Assembly: GCA_029238315.1 (NCBI GenBank)
Contig: JAQWGI010000008.1
Coordinates: 105,028-169,027, forward strand
From: Polaribacter sp.
GTDB taxonomy: Bacteria; Bacteroidota; Bacteroidia; Flavobacteriales; Flavobacteriaceae
DNA length: 64,000 nucleotides
Direction: 5' to 3'
The notes below the pieces were generated by a model that saw only the letters and a program-made list of their open reading frames with translations, was not told the DNA's origin and did not search any database. Positions 54,006 through 62,843 of this stretch are shown here, in pieces; position 1 is the stretch's first letter, and the number at the start of each line of letters is the position of its first letter. The position numbers and the translations under genes were made by a program.

Positions 54006-55142
54006 CTACATACTGTTTTTCAATTCCTTGGTTAAAGCTTCAAAAAAGACATCGATATGCTTCTTTTGAATGGTTAATGGGGGAAGAATTCTCAACAAAT
54101 TTGGATTGTTCGAACTTCCTGTAAAAATATGATGGGTTTTGATTAATTGTTTACGCAAAGCCGCTACTGGAAAATCAAATTCTAAACCCAGCATTAAACC
54201 TCTACCTTTTACTTTTTTTACTTCTGAAATCTGAGTCGCTCTTTTTACAAAATACTCAGAAATCTCCGAAGCATTTTTCATTAGTTTCTCCTTTTCAATA
54301 ACCTCTATAACACTCAAAGCAGCACTACAGGCTAAGTGGTTTCCACCAAAAGTAGTTCCTAATAGACCATGCCTTGCTTCAATACTTGGGTGAATTAAGA
54401 TACCTCCTATAGGAAACCCGTTCCCCATTCCCTTTGCCACAGAAATAATATCTGGAACTAGATTGTGCTTTTGGAAAGCAAAAAAATCGCCTGTTCTTCC
54501 ATAACCTGATTGTACCTCATCAGCAATAAACAAAGCTCCATATTGAGCACATAATTTGGCAACTCCTTGATAAAATTCAGAACTGTTTTCATCCAAACCA
54601 CCTACTCCTTGTATGCATTCTACAATAACGGCACAGGTTTCTTCTTGCTTTAAAATAGCTGCTACCGCAGATAAATCTCCCAATGCTACAAAATCTACCT
54701 GGTGCTGCGCATTTAAGGGAGCTACAATTTTTGAATTGTCTGTAACAGCAACTGCAGAAGAAGTTCTTCCGTGAAATGAATTCTGAAAAGCCAATACTTT
54801 CTTTTTACCGGTGTGAAAGGAAGCTAATTTTAAGGCATTTTCATTGGCCTCTGCTCCAGAATTGCACAAAAACAACTCATACGATTCACATCCTGAAAGT
54901 ACCCCTAAGTTATTAGCTAATAATTCTTGCAAAGGGTTTTGAATAGAATTACTGTAAAACCCTAACTTGCTAACTTGCTCATTAATATTTTTGACATAAG
55001 TAGGATGTGAATGCCCAATTGATATGACTGCATGTCCTCCATACAAATCCAAATATTCTATACCTTTATCATCATACACATGCACATCTTTAGCGCTTAC
55101 GGGAGTAATATCAAAAAGGGGGTATACGTTAAATAATTTCAT
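54006..55142 (-). CDS. argD: Acetylornithine aminotransferase (class III)
   Basis: 378 residues. PLP class III signature FIADEVQSGYGRTGDFFAFQ followed by ISVAKGMGNGFPIGG, containing the Schiff-base Lys. CNSGAEANENALKLA and TFGGNHLACSAAL are also typical. It forms N-acyl-ornithine from the semialdehyde. Nine bases separate its start from argC. Confidence 0.92.
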   Translation of the reverse strand: MKLFNVYPLFDITPVSAKDVHVYDDKGIEYLDLYGGHAVISIGHSHPTYVKNINEQVSKLGFYSNSIQNPLQELLANNLGVLSGCESYELFLCNSGAEANENALKLASFHTGKKKVLAFQNSFHGRTSSAVAVTDNSKIVAPLNAQHQVDFVALGDLSAVAAILKQEETCAVIVECIQGVGGLDENSSEFYQGVAKLCAQYGALFIADEVQSGYGRTGDFFAFQKHNLVPDIISVAKGMGNGFPIGGILIHPSIEARHGLLGTTFGGNHLACSAALSVIEVIEKEKLMKNASEISEYFVKRATQISEVKKVKGRGLMLGLEFDFPVAALRKQLIKTHHIFTGSSNNPNLLRILPPLTIQKKHIDVFFEALTKELKNSM

Positions 55143-55151
55143 GGTAAAGAT

Positions 55152-56123
55152 TTAAAAAAAGTTAGCTTTTAATTGAATCCCTTCTTTTTCTGGGAATCCA
55201 AACATCAAATTCATATTCTGAACAGCTTGTCCAGAGGCTCCTTTTAACAAATTATCAAGACAGCTTGTAATTAACAACTGCTTCCCATGCTTGTGCAAAG
55301 ACAACAAACACTTATTTGTGTTGACAACCTGCTTTAAATGAATTTCTTCATCCGAAACCTGCGTAAAAGCAGCATCCTGATAAAAATTTTTATACAGGTT
55401 CTTAGCCTCTTCTAAACTTCCGTCAAACGATGTGTAAACGGTAGCGAAAATTCCCCTAGAAAAATTTCCTCTATTGGGTATAAAATACACCTCAGCCTCA
55501 TTATTCAATTGTGAAATTGTTTGATTGATTTCTCCTAAATGCTGATGTGTAAAAGCCTTATAATGAGAAAAATTATTATCTCTCCAAGTAAAATGTGTTG
55601 ATGAAGAAAGACTCTTACCTGCACCTGTAGCTCCTGTAACCGCATTCACATGCACATCGTTTTGAAGCAACTGTCCCTTTGCAATTGGCAACAAAGCCAA
55701 TTGGATCGCCGTAGCAAAACAACCTGGATTTGCTATGTATTGAGCACTCTCTATTGCTTTCTTATGCAACTCGGGCAAACCATAAACGAAATTTTTATTT
55801 TCAAAATCAGCATCTTGTGTTAGCCTAAAATCATTGCTTAAATCTATAATTTTAGTACTGCTAGCAAAACTATTTTTTTGTAAAAATGCCTTAGAATTTC
55901 CATGACCTAAACACAAAAACAAAACATCTACTTCACTGTTAATTTGATCAGAAAATAGAAGATCAGTATCACCATATAGATCTTGATGTACTGCGGTGAT
56001 TTTGTTTCCTGCATTTGAGGTGCTGTATACAAAATTGATATTCGTTTTCGGATGATTCAATAAAATTCGAATCAATTCTCCGGATGTATAACCCGCTCCA
56101 CCAATAATTCCTACTTCTATCAT
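55152..56123 (-). CDS. argC: N-acetyl-gamma-glutamyl-phosphate reductase
   Basis: 323 residues. NAD(P) motif IIGGAGYTSGELIRIL at the N-terminus, catalytic Cys in ANPGCFATAIQLAL and the GATGAGKSLS segment. It reduces the acyl-glutamyl phosphate to the semialdehyde. Overlaps argG by four bases. Confidence 0.94.
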   Translation of the reverse strand: MIEVGIIGGAGYTSGELIRILLNHPKTNINFVYSTSNAGNKITAVHQDLYGDTDLLFSDQINSEVDVLFLCLGHGNSKAFLQKNSFASSTKIIDLSNDFRLTQDADFENKNFVYGLPELHKKAIESAQYIANPGCFATAIQLALLPIAKGQLLQNDVHVNAVTGATGAGKSLSSSTHFTWRDNNFSHYKAFTHQHLGEINQTISQLNNEAEVYFIPNRGNFSRGIFATVYTSFDGSLEEAKNLYKNFYQDAAFTQVSDEEIHLKQVVNTNKCLLSLHKHGKQLLITSCLDNLLKGASGQAVQNMNLMFGFPEKEGIQLKANFF

Positions 56124-57307
56124 GATTTTGAATTTACTTGTTGATAAATTTTATTTTGATTGGCTACAATCTTGATAAATCCTTTTGCTTCATCTGCAGT
56201 CCAACCTGAATTCATTTCTCCGTAACTTCCAAAATCAGCATTCATTAAATCATGCCCAGATTCTATACCTTCTAAAGAAAAATGATACGGTTTTAATCGA
56301 ACAAAAACATCACCAGAAACCATTTCTTGACTGCTTTGTAAAAAAACTTCAATATTTCTCATCACTGGATCCAAATATTGGCCCTCATGCAAATGCATTC
56401 CGTAATAACTTGCCAAATGTTCTTTGTGTTGCAATTGCCATTTTGTTAAGGTGTGTTTTTCTAATAAATGATGAGCTTTGATACATACCAAAGCTCCTGG
56501 AGCTTCAAAACCTACTCTTCCTTTAATTCCGACAATGGTATCACCTACATGAATATCTCTTCCAATCGCATAGGCCGCTGCCAAATCGTTTAAAGTTGCA
56601 ATACTCTTTTCAGGAGTCTGTTTTAGGTCATTTACCATGACCAGCTCTCCTTTTTCAAAGGTTAACTTTACCTGTTCTGACCCTTCTTTTTGTAATTGAG
56701 AAGGATAGGCTGAATCTGGTAAAGGATGCTTTGATGTCAAGGTTTCTTCTCCTCCAACACTAGTTCCCCAAAGTCCTTTGTTTATAGAATATTTTGCCTT
56801 TGTCCATGGCATTTCAACTCCGTGAGACTCTAAATAAGCTATTTCTTCTTGTCTTGATAATTTTTGATCTCTGATAGGTGTAATAATTTTAATCTCTGGT
56901 GCTAGAATTTGAAAAATCATATCAAATCGAACCTGATCATTTCCTGCGCCAGTACTACCATGAGCAATATAACTCGCCTTTTTTTTCTTTGCGTACTCAA
57001 TAATTTTAATTGCTTGAATGATTCTTTCTGCACTTACAGAAAGTGGATAGGTATTGTTTTTTAATATGTTTCCAAAAATTAAGTACTTGATTACTTTTTG
57101 ATAATATTCTGAAACAGCATCTATATTTACATAACTTGCTACACCCATTTTATAAGCATTTGCTTGTATTTGATCTATTTCTTCTGAAGTAAAACCGCCT
57201 GTGTTGACACTTACTGCATGTACTTCATATTCTTTGTCTTTCGTCAAATGAACTGCACAATACGAAGTATCTAGACCACCACTATATGCTAAAACTAATT
57301 TTTTCAT
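56120..57307 (-). CDS. argG: Argininosuccinate synthase
   Basis: 395 residues. The P-loop-like AYSGGLDTSYCAVHL at the N-terminus and AHGSTGAGNDQVRFD are diagnostic. It condenses citrulline and aspartate. Second gene of the operon, overlapping the GNAT gene by four bases. Confidence 0.95.
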   Translation of the reverse strand: MKKLVLAYSGGLDTSYCAVHLTKDKEYEVHAVSVNTGGFTSEEIDQIQANAYKMGVASYVNIDAVSEYYQKVIKYLIFGNILKNNTYPLSVSAERIIQAIKIIEYAKKKKASYIAHGSTGAGNDQVRFDMIFQILAPEIKIITPIRDQKLSRQEEIAYLESHGVEMPWTKAKYSINKGLWGTSVGGEETLTSKHPLPDSAYPSQLQKEGSEQVKLTFEKGELVMVNDLKQTPEKSIATLNDLAAAYAIGRDIHVGDTIVGIKGRVGFEAPGALVCIKAHHLLEKHTLTKWQLQHKEHLASYYGMHLHEGQYLDPVMRNIEVFLQSSQEMVSGDVFVRLKPYHFSLEGIESGHDLMNADFGSYGEMNSGWTADEAKGFIKIVANQNKIYQQVNSKS

Positions 57308-57918
57308 TTATTTTCTTTTTTTAAGAATAGGCCTTGTTTGATCCTTTTTAGTCTCTTAAACACAGATTCTTTGATTTTTCTAATTTCTTTGTTTTTTGCT
57401 TTTGGATCGTACAACATACCTGTACACAAACACATTTTTTGTTGAGTACGTTGCAAAACATCATAGTTTTTACAGGTTTGACAACCGTTCCAAAAAGATT
57501 GATCTGTTGTTAATTCTGAAAAAGTTACTGGTTTATACCCCAGCGCACTATTTAACTTCATTACAGCCAATCCTGTGGTAATACTAAAAACCTTTGCATC
57601 TGGGAATTTAGTTCTTGAATGCTCAAAAACAACTTTTTTAATTTTTTTTGAGAGTCCTATACCTCGATAATCTGGATGCACAATTAAACCTGAATTGGCA
57701 ACAAACTTACCATGACTCCAAGCTTCGATATAACAAAATCCAGCAAATTTATCTCCATCCAAAGCGATAACGGCATTGCCATTTTCTAGCTTTGTCATGA
57801 TGTACTCAGGCTTTCGTTTTGCGATTCCTGTACCTCTGATTAAGGCAGCTTCGTCTATAGTTTGGCAAATAATTTCTGCATATTTGCTGTGAGATGTATT
57901 TGCAATTACAACCTTCAT
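57304..57918 (-). CDS. GNAT acetyltransferase, probable N-acetylglutamate synthase of the arg operon
   Basis: 204 residues. The GNAT core shows GLIVHPDYRGIGLSKKIKKVVFEH, with the RGxGxxxxI acetyl-CoA loop. It is the first structural gene of the arginine operon, which otherwise lacks argA or argJ, so it very likely makes the N-acyl-glutamate that starts the pathway (inference from position). An unusual C-terminal extension carries four Cys in CQTC and CLC (about residues 155-178), a possible zinc or redox site, then a basic tail. Confidence 0.82.
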   Translation of the reverse strand: MKVVIANTSHSKYAEIICQTIDEAALIRGTGIAKRKPEYIMTKLENGNAVIALDGDKFAGFCYIEAWSHGKFVANSGLIVHPDYRGIGLSKKIKKVVFEHSRTKFPDAKVFSITTGLAVMKLNSALGYKPVTFSELTTDQSFWNGCQTCKNYDVLQRTQQKMCLCTGMLYDPKAKNKEIRKIKESVFKRLKRIKQGLFLKKENK

Positions 57919-58152
57919 TGAAATTGATTTTTAAATAGATAATAAATATTTTAATTAATTAGTTTCTTGATTGAAGAACCGGACTCACCTGGGTTCTATA
58001 AATAGATTCGCCCTAAGGGCGACGTCGAAAACTAATAGGCGTGTAGTTCCTGTTGTTTAAAAAAACAAAAGAAGAAATTGCGCTAAAAATGTTTGAAGTA
58101 TTCACTGGTAAAAAAAATAAAATTATAAATATAGTTAACTAGTTTGTTCTGC
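57919..58152 (-). promoter_or_regulatory. Arginine operon 5' leader, segment between leader peptide and first gene
   Basis: About 235 nt of transcribed leader with no further ORF. On the minus strand it holds an AU-rich segment (58110-58124) perfectly complementary over 12 bases to codons 5-8 of the leader peptide (58201-58216). It also holds a small stem GTCGCCC-TTA-GGGCGA (near 58008-58022) and a hairpin AGAACC/GGTTCT (near 57972-57997). No hairpin is directly followed by a long U-run, so any attenuation may use Rho or an imperfect intrinsic terminator. Confidence 0.5.
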
Positions 58153-58224
58153 TTAACAGCGGCGGCGTAAGCGAACAAAACTACGAAGAGCTATAGAACG
58201 AATTTTATTTTTCTTTGAAATCAT
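58153..58224 (-). CDS. Arginine-rich leader peptide (23 aa), candidate attenuation peptide
   Basis: ATG at 58224-58222, TAA at 58155-58153. Six of 23 residues are Arg (positions 9, 14, 18, 20, 21, 22), ending RLRRRC. The Arg codons 20-22 lie exactly in the 12-nt loop of a hairpin made by 58168-58179 and 58143-58155 on the minus strand (TTTGTTC/GAACAAA plus GCTTA/TAAGC with one bulged base). A ribosome stalled on these codons would open that hairpin. The -7 promoter box ends five bases before the ATG, so the peptide is probably translated from a leaderless mRNA. This is the layout of amino-acid attenuators such as trp and his, here applied to arginine. Confidence 0.72.
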   Translation of the reverse strand: MISKKNKIRSIALRSFVRLRRRC

Positions 58225-58228
58225 AGTA

Positions 58229-58258
58229 CAAATGTATACATTATTTAAATATACGCAA
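58229..58258 (-). promoter_or_regulatory. Arginine operon promoter (TTG-N19-TACATTTG) with inverted repeat
   Basis: On the minus strand TTG (58258-58256), a 19-base spacer and TACATTTG (58236-58229) give a full match to the flavobacterial consensus TTG-N19-TAnnTTTG. An inverted repeat GTATA...TATAC lies in the spacer, and AATGTATACATT (58231-58242) is a perfect palindrome over the -7 box; either could be an ArgR-type operator. The promoter starts 20 bases after the gapN stop codon. Confidence 0.75.
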
Positions 58259-58277
58259 TACCCTGTGGTTAAAATAA

Positions 58278-59885
58278 TTACAAAATATAATTTGTGTTTA
58301 CAAAATTAGACTGATTACTTTCTAATAAGTCATCTAAAATTTTGTCATTAGATGGATTGCTTTTAAAAGCAACTAAAGTTCGTATCGAAAAAGTTCGTAA
58401 CGCATCATAAACACTCAAGGTACTTACGGCTGAATCTTTTCTTCCAACAAAAGGAAAAACGTCGGGACCTCGTTGACATTTAGAGTTGATGTTTACCCTG
58501 CAAACTTGATTTACCAATGAGTCAATTAATGGAGCTAATGTTTCTGAGTTTTGACTGAATAAACTTACTTGCTGACCATAATTTGATTCAGAAACATACG
58601 TTAATGGCTCTGAAATTTCTTTAAAAGAGATAATAGGAACTACTGGCCCAAATTGTTCTTCGTGATACACTTTCATTTTTGAGTTCACAGGATATAAAAT
58701 AGCAGGATATACAAAACTATTTTCTGTATCTCCTCCCTTTTTATTAATTATATGCGCACCATTTTCTTGAGCATCAAAAATTAATTCTTTAATGTACTTT
58801 GGTTTGTTTGGTTCAGGTAAAGGGGTAAGTTTCACATTATCTTCCCAAGGATTGCCGTATTTTAATTCTTCTAATGCTTTAATAAATTTTTTATTAAAAT
58901 CTTCAACAATATCCTCATGGACAAATAATATTTTTAATGCGGTACATCTTTGCCCATTAAACGCTAAAGAACCATTTAAACATTCTTTAACAGCCAAATC
59001 TAAATTGCAATCTGGTAAAACGATTCCAGGGTTTTTAGCCTCTAAACCTAAGACCAAACGTAATCTATTTTTCTTTGGGTGGTATTCTTGTAAAATATTA
59101 GCTGATTTGCTATTTCCAATTAACGCCAATACATCAATTTTTCCTGATTGCATTATAGGTGTTGCCAATGTTCTTCCACTGCCATAAATAATGTTTACAA
59201 CACCTTTTGGAAAACATTTTTGAAATGCTTCTAACAATGGTGATAATAATAAAATTCCGTGTTTTGCTGGTTTAAAAATGGTTGTATTCCCCATTATTAA
59301 AGCCGGAATTAACAAACAAAAAGTTTCGTTCAATGGATAATTATATGGACTTAAACACAATACAACACCTAACGGAGCTCTACGAACTTGTGCTAAAATT
59401 CCGCTATGGTTTTTAATTTCTGAGTGTTTTTGATCCATTTCTCTTAAAGTTGTAATGGTATCGTCAATATATTCTATGGTCCGATCAAACTCATTACAAG
59501 ATTCTTCATATGGTTTTCCTATTTCCCACATCAACCAATGCACTACTTCTTGTCTTGTTTCTAACATCATTTTAGAAAAGTTTTCTATACAAGAAATACG
59601 TTCTTCAACCTTCATTGTTGGCCATTCCCCTCTTCCTTTATCATAGGCAGTAAAAGCAGAATTTAAAGAATTTAAAGCTTCTTTTTCAGAAAGTTTTGGA
59701 ATGTAACCTAACAGCGTTTTTTCTAGCTTATCTTCTTTATTTTTTTGATAAATTGGAGAAAAAACAGTTTCTGTTGCGCCGTTCCATTCTTTCAATTCAC
59801 CATCAATCAAATATGTTTTTTGAGCGTAGGGTTTCTTAATGACATATTCTTCTGGAATTGCGTTATTTGTAAAAATATTTTTCAA
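58278..59885 (-). CDS. NADP-dependent non-phosphorylating glyceraldehyde-3-phosphate dehydrogenase-like (ALDH family)
   Basis: 535 residues. ALDH fold with [31 protein letters not shown], Glu in [15 protein letters not shown] and catalytic Cys in [10 protein letters not shown]. The sequence GQRCTALK and the overall length resemble GapN (EC 1.2.1.9), which oxidises glyceraldehyde 3-phosphate directly to 3-phosphoglycerate and makes NADPH. Identification as GapN rather than another ALDH is moderately secure. It is monocistronic and lies just upstream of the arginine promoter on the same strand, with no visible terminator between. Confidence 0.82.
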   Translation of the reverse strand: MKNIFTNNAIPEEYVIKKPYAQKTYLIDGELKEWNGATETVFSPIYQKNKEDKLEKTLLGYIPKLSEKEALNSLNSAFTAYDKGRGEWPTMKVEERISCIENFSKMMLETRQEVVHWLMWEIGKPYEESCNEFDRTIEYIDDTITTLREMDQKHSEIKNHSGILAQVRRAPLGVVLCLSPYNYPLNETFCLLIPALIMGNTTIFKPAKHGILLLSPLLEAFQKCFPKGVVNIIYGSGRTLATPIMQSGKIDVLALIGNSKSANILQEYHPKKNRLRLVLGLEAKNPGIVLPDCNLDLAVKECLNGSLAFNGQRCTALKILFVHEDIVEDFNKKFIKALEELKYGNPWEDNVKLTPLPEPNKPKYIKELIFDAQENGAHIINKKGGDTENSFVYPAILYPVNSKMKVYHEEQFGPVVPIISFKEISEPLTYVSESNYGQQVSLFSQNSETLAPLIDSLVNQVCRVNINSKCQRGPDVFPFVGRKDSAVSTLSVYDALRTFSIRTLVAFKSNPSNDKILDDLLESNQSNFVNTNYIL

Positions 59886-60009
59886 GGGTATCAGTTGCTT
59901 AAATTTTATGCAAGTTATATCAAAAATTGAAATTTTAATAAATTTTTATCATTTTTAAATAACTTTAAAATTAGTTATCAATTATATTTACGTTCCAAAT
60001 GTTTTATTA

Positions 60010-60636
60010 ATGTTACAAACAACTAATCTTTCATTTTCATATCTAAATAGTGCTTCATTTGACTTTCCTGATATTGAACTAAAAAACAACGAACATTTAT
60101 TAATTTTAGGAGCATCTGGTATTGGCAAAACAACTTTACTACATTTATTAGCAGGAATTTTAACACCAAATAAAGGAGTAATTACAATCAATAACGAAGT
60201 TATCACCAACTTAAATCCAAAAAAATTAGATACTTACAGAGGGGCTAATATTGGTTTAATTCTTCAGAACACCTCGGCAATTGCTTCACTTTCTGTGTAT
60301 GAAAATTTAGAAGCTCGATTGTTTTTTAGTAAGATTTCAAATAAAGAAAAAGTTGTTGATACAATTTTAGAGCAACTAGATTTAACACTTGTAAAAAAAC
60401 AAAAACCAAATACATTAAGCACGGGTCAACTACAACGTTTAGGAATTGCTTTGGGCGTAATTCACCGTCCAAAAATTATTCTTGCAGATGAGCCAACATC
60501 TAGTTTAGATGATAAAAACTGTGCGTTGGTAATTAACCTACTTAAGGCGCAAGCAAAAATTGCCAATGCAAATTTAATAATTATTACACACGACCAACGA
60601 ATTAAAAACTCATTTGATAATACCCTTGTGTTATGA
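60010..60636 (+). CDS. ABC transporter ATP-binding protein (LolD/MacB type)
   Basis: 208 residues. Walker A GASGIGKTTLLHLLAG (about residues 34-49), Q-loop LILQNTSAIASLSVYENL, signature LSTGQLQRLGIALG (LSGGQ variant with Thr) and Walker B IILADEPTSSLDD. Small ATPases of this type pair with FtsX-like permeases. The permease gene overlaps it by four bases. Confidence 0.92.
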   Translation: MLQTTNLSFSYLNSASFDFPDIELKNNEHLLILGASGIGKTTLLHLLAGILTPNKGVITINNEVITNLNPKKLDTYRGANIGLILQNTSAIASLSVYENLEARLFFSKISNKEKVVDTILEQLDLTLVKKQKPNTLSTGQLQRLGIALGVIHRPKIILADEPTSSLDDKNCALVINLLKAQAKIANANLIIITHDQRIKNSFDNTLVL

Positions 60637-61838
60637 ACATTTTAAAATTGAGTTATAAAAATATCATTACAAAACCTTTACAAACTTTTTTAACGGTTTT
60701 AATATTATCATTAAGCATTGGTTTACTTTTGGGGGTAAAACAATTAAATAAGGTTTTTGAATCTCAACTTCAACAGAGTTTAAATGGTGTAGATATGGTT
60801 GTAGGTGCAAAAGGAAGCCCATTACAATTAGTACTATCTGCTGTTTTACATATAGACAACCCAACAGGAAACATTTCTTTTACAGAAGCTAAAAAAATAG
60901 CTAAAAATAAGTATGTTAAAAATGCGATTCCAATTTCTATTGGAGATAATTATAAGGGTTACAAACTAGTTGGAACTACTTCAGAATTTATTGACTTACA
61001 CAAAACTTCTATAGAAAATGGTACGCTTTTTAAAAAACCTTTTGAAGTTATTCTTGGGAATTCGGTTGCAAAAAATTTAAATTTAAAAATTGGTGATACT
61101 TTTAGTAGTGCTCACGGAATGATTGAAAACGCACTTGAAAACCATGATGAAAACCCATTAAAAGTAGTCGGGATTTTAAAACCTACACAAAATGTAATTG
61201 ACAGACTTATAGTAACAGGTTTAGAAAGTATTTGGCATTTACACGAGCACGAATCACATCAAAACAAAACAAATGTTCATAACCATGAAGATAATGAAAT
61301 TACAGCTTTATTGATTAAATTTAGTAATAAAATGGGATTATTACAGTTGCCTAGAATGATTAACAAAGACACTCAATTTCAGGCAGCTTTGCCAAAATAT
61401 GAACTAGACAAACTGTTTCAATTTACTGCGATAGCAACCAAAGCCATTACTTGGATAGCATTTGCTATATTATTAGTTTCTGGAATTAGCATGTTTGTAA
61501 GCCTATATAGAATGGTAAAAGAACAAGCCAAAGAATTGGCCTTAATAAGAACGTATGGAGCTAGCAGAAATATACTAATTAAATTAGTGTTTTCTCAAGG
61601 GTTTATTATAGGTCTATTTAGCTATATAACTGGAGTTTTGCTAGCATTTGTTGGATTACAAGCCATATTTACATCAATTAAGAACACATATAAACAACAA
61701 ATTTACTTGTTAGAATTTTCTCAAGATGTTCTAGAGCTATTCATATTTATATTTGGTATAATTGTAATCGCTACATTGATGGCTATACGTCCTATTTTTA
61801 AAATGGATATATCTAAAATATTAAGTAATGAAAACTAA
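60633..61838 (+). CDS. ABC transporter permease (FtsX/MacB-like) with His-rich periplasmic loop
   Basis: 401 residues. N-terminal TM helix, large periplasmic domain, then three C-terminal TM helices (about 265-290, 320-345, 365-390), the FtsX/MacB plan. The periplasmic domain carries a His-rich stretch at about residues 199-221 (HLHEHESHQ...VHNHEDNE), a likely metal-binding loop. With the two Cys-motif secreted proteins that follow, a role in metal (zinc or copper) handling is likelier than lipoprotein release. This is inference, loosely analogous to the Zrg-type zinc systems of Vibrio. Confidence 0.85.
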   Translation: MNILKLSYKNIITKPLQTFLTVLILSLSIGLLLGVKQLNKVFESQLQQSLNGVDMVVGAKGSPLQLVLSAVLHIDNPTGNISFTEAKKIAKNKYVKNAIPISIGDNYKGYKLVGTTSEFIDLHKTSIENGTLFKKPFEVILGNSVAKNLNLKIGDTFSSAHGMIENALENHDENPLKVVGILKPTQNVIDRLIVTGLESIWHLHEHESHQNKTNVHNHEDNEITALLIKFSNKMGLLQLPRMINKDTQFQAALPKYELDKLFQFTAIATKAITWIAFAILLVSGISMFVSLYRMVKEQAKELALIRTYGASRNILIKLVFSQGFIIGLFSYITGVLLAFVGLQAIFTSIKNTYKQQIYLLEFSQDVLELFIFIFGIIVIATLMAIRPIFKMDISKILSNEN

Positions 61839-62277
61839 ATCTTTTTTTCTAATTCTATTTTTTATTTCAATTTCAAATAGCACATATTCTCAGTTAAAAT
61901 TAACTTGGAAAGATATCATAGACGTGTATGCAAAAGAGGTTACATTTTCTGAAAGAAACCCTGCTAAGGCAATAAAAGGACAAGGGAAATCTTTAAAAGA
62001 CATTGAGGAAAAAACCATCACAATTACGGGTTACTTTCTAGATTTAGATCCAGACGGAGAATGGTTTATGGTTTCTAAAAATCCTTTTGCCACATGTTTC
62101 TTTTGTGGAGGTGCAGGACCCGAAACCGTTATTGAGCTGTTAAAATATAAAAATGTTAAGAATACGTTTAAAACAGACGATATTGTATCAGTAACGGGTA
62201 CATTAAAAATGATAGCAGAAAATGAAGACGATGTTGGTTTTCTATTATACAATGCTAAAGTAAAGCACTTAAATTAA
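61828..62277 (+). CDS. Small secreted protein with CFFCGGAGPE motif, copy 1
   Basis: 149 residues. Signal peptide (KTKSFFLILFFISISNSTYS), followed by a compact domain with ITGYFLDLDPDGEWFMVSKNPFATCFFCGGAGPETVIEL. The CxxC in FATCFFCGGAGPE suggests metal or heme binding or redox chemistry. The beta-rich rest (TDDIVSVTGTLKM) resembles an OB-like fold, as in DUF3299-type proteins. It overlaps the permease gene by 11 bases and is therefore part of the same operon. Confidence 0.75.
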   Translation: MKTKSFFLILFFISISNSTYSQLKLTWKDIIDVYAKEVTFSERNPAKAIKGQGKSLKDIEEKTITITGYFLDLDPDGEWFMVSKNPFATCFFCGGAGPETVIELLKYKNVKNTFKTDDIVSVTGTLKMIAENEDDVGFLLYNAKVKHLN

Positions 62278-62337
62278 TACTTTTTTAAAAAACAAAACCT
62301 CATAATCTATAATACAGCCCTCAAAAAACACTAAACA

Positions 62338-62790
62338 ATGAAAATAAAATCTATAGGCTTGCTATTGCTTTTTGTATTAATTTCAAAGAATACTTTTGGT
62401 CAGCAAGAAATAACCTGGCAAAATGTTGTAGAAATCTATGCAAAAGAATTTCGACTTACAGAAAAAAATCCTACCTCGGTACTAAACGCCAATACCTTGT
62501 CTTTAAAAGACGTGGCAAATAAAAAAATAACTATAAAAGGCTATTTTTTAGATTTAGATCCAAATGGAGAATGGTATATTCTTTCTAAAAACCCTTTTGC
62601 AACATGTTTTTTTTGCGGAAAAGCAGGCCCAGAAACCGTATTAGAGTTGTTAGGTTTTAAAAATGAAAAAAAGAAATTTAAATCGGATGATTTAGTAGAA
62701 GTAACAGGAGTGTTTAATACAATTTACACTCCAGAAGGAAAAGTTAGTTTTGTACTAGAACAAGCAAGCTTAAAACTAATTAATAACTAA
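62338..62790 (+). CDS. Small secreted protein with CFFCGKAGPE motif, copy 2
   Basis: 150 residues, a clear tandem paralogue of the preceding gene: signal peptide to FGQ, then KGYFLDLDPNGEWYILSKNPFATCFFCGKAGPETVLELLG. The catalytic-looking block is almost unchanged while flanks have diverged, so the motif is functional. Sixty bases separate the two genes. It ends the ABC transporter operon at a strong terminator. Confidence 0.75.
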   Translation: MKIKSIGLLLLFVLISKNTFGQQEITWQNVVEIYAKEFRLTEKNPTSVLNANTLSLKDVANKKITIKGYFLDLDPNGEWYILSKNPFATCFFCGKAGPETVLELLGFKNEKKKFKSDDLVEVTGVFNTIYTPEGKVSFVLEQASLKLINN

Positions 62791-62795
62791 ACTAA

Positions 62796-62825
62796 CAAAG
62801 AGCGCTTAAAAAGCGCTCTTTGTTT
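62796..62825. terminator. Bidirectional terminator between the ABC operon and ssb
   Basis: CAAAGAGCGCTT (62796-62807) and AAGCGCTCTTTG (62811-62822) form a perfect 12-bp stem with an AAA loop, followed by TTTT on the plus strand. It can also stop the minus-strand ssb transcript. Confidence 0.88.
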
Positions 62826-62843
62826 TATGTATCAAGTTGAGAA

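Noticed and set aside
57958..58022. Intrinsic terminator in the arg leader
   Set aside because: The two small hairpins here are not followed by a U-run on the minus strand, so a standard terminator cannot be claimed.
60010..61838. LolCDE lipoprotein-release system
   Set aside because: Only one permease is present, its periplasmic loop is His-rich, and the linked genes are Cys-motif secreted proteins.
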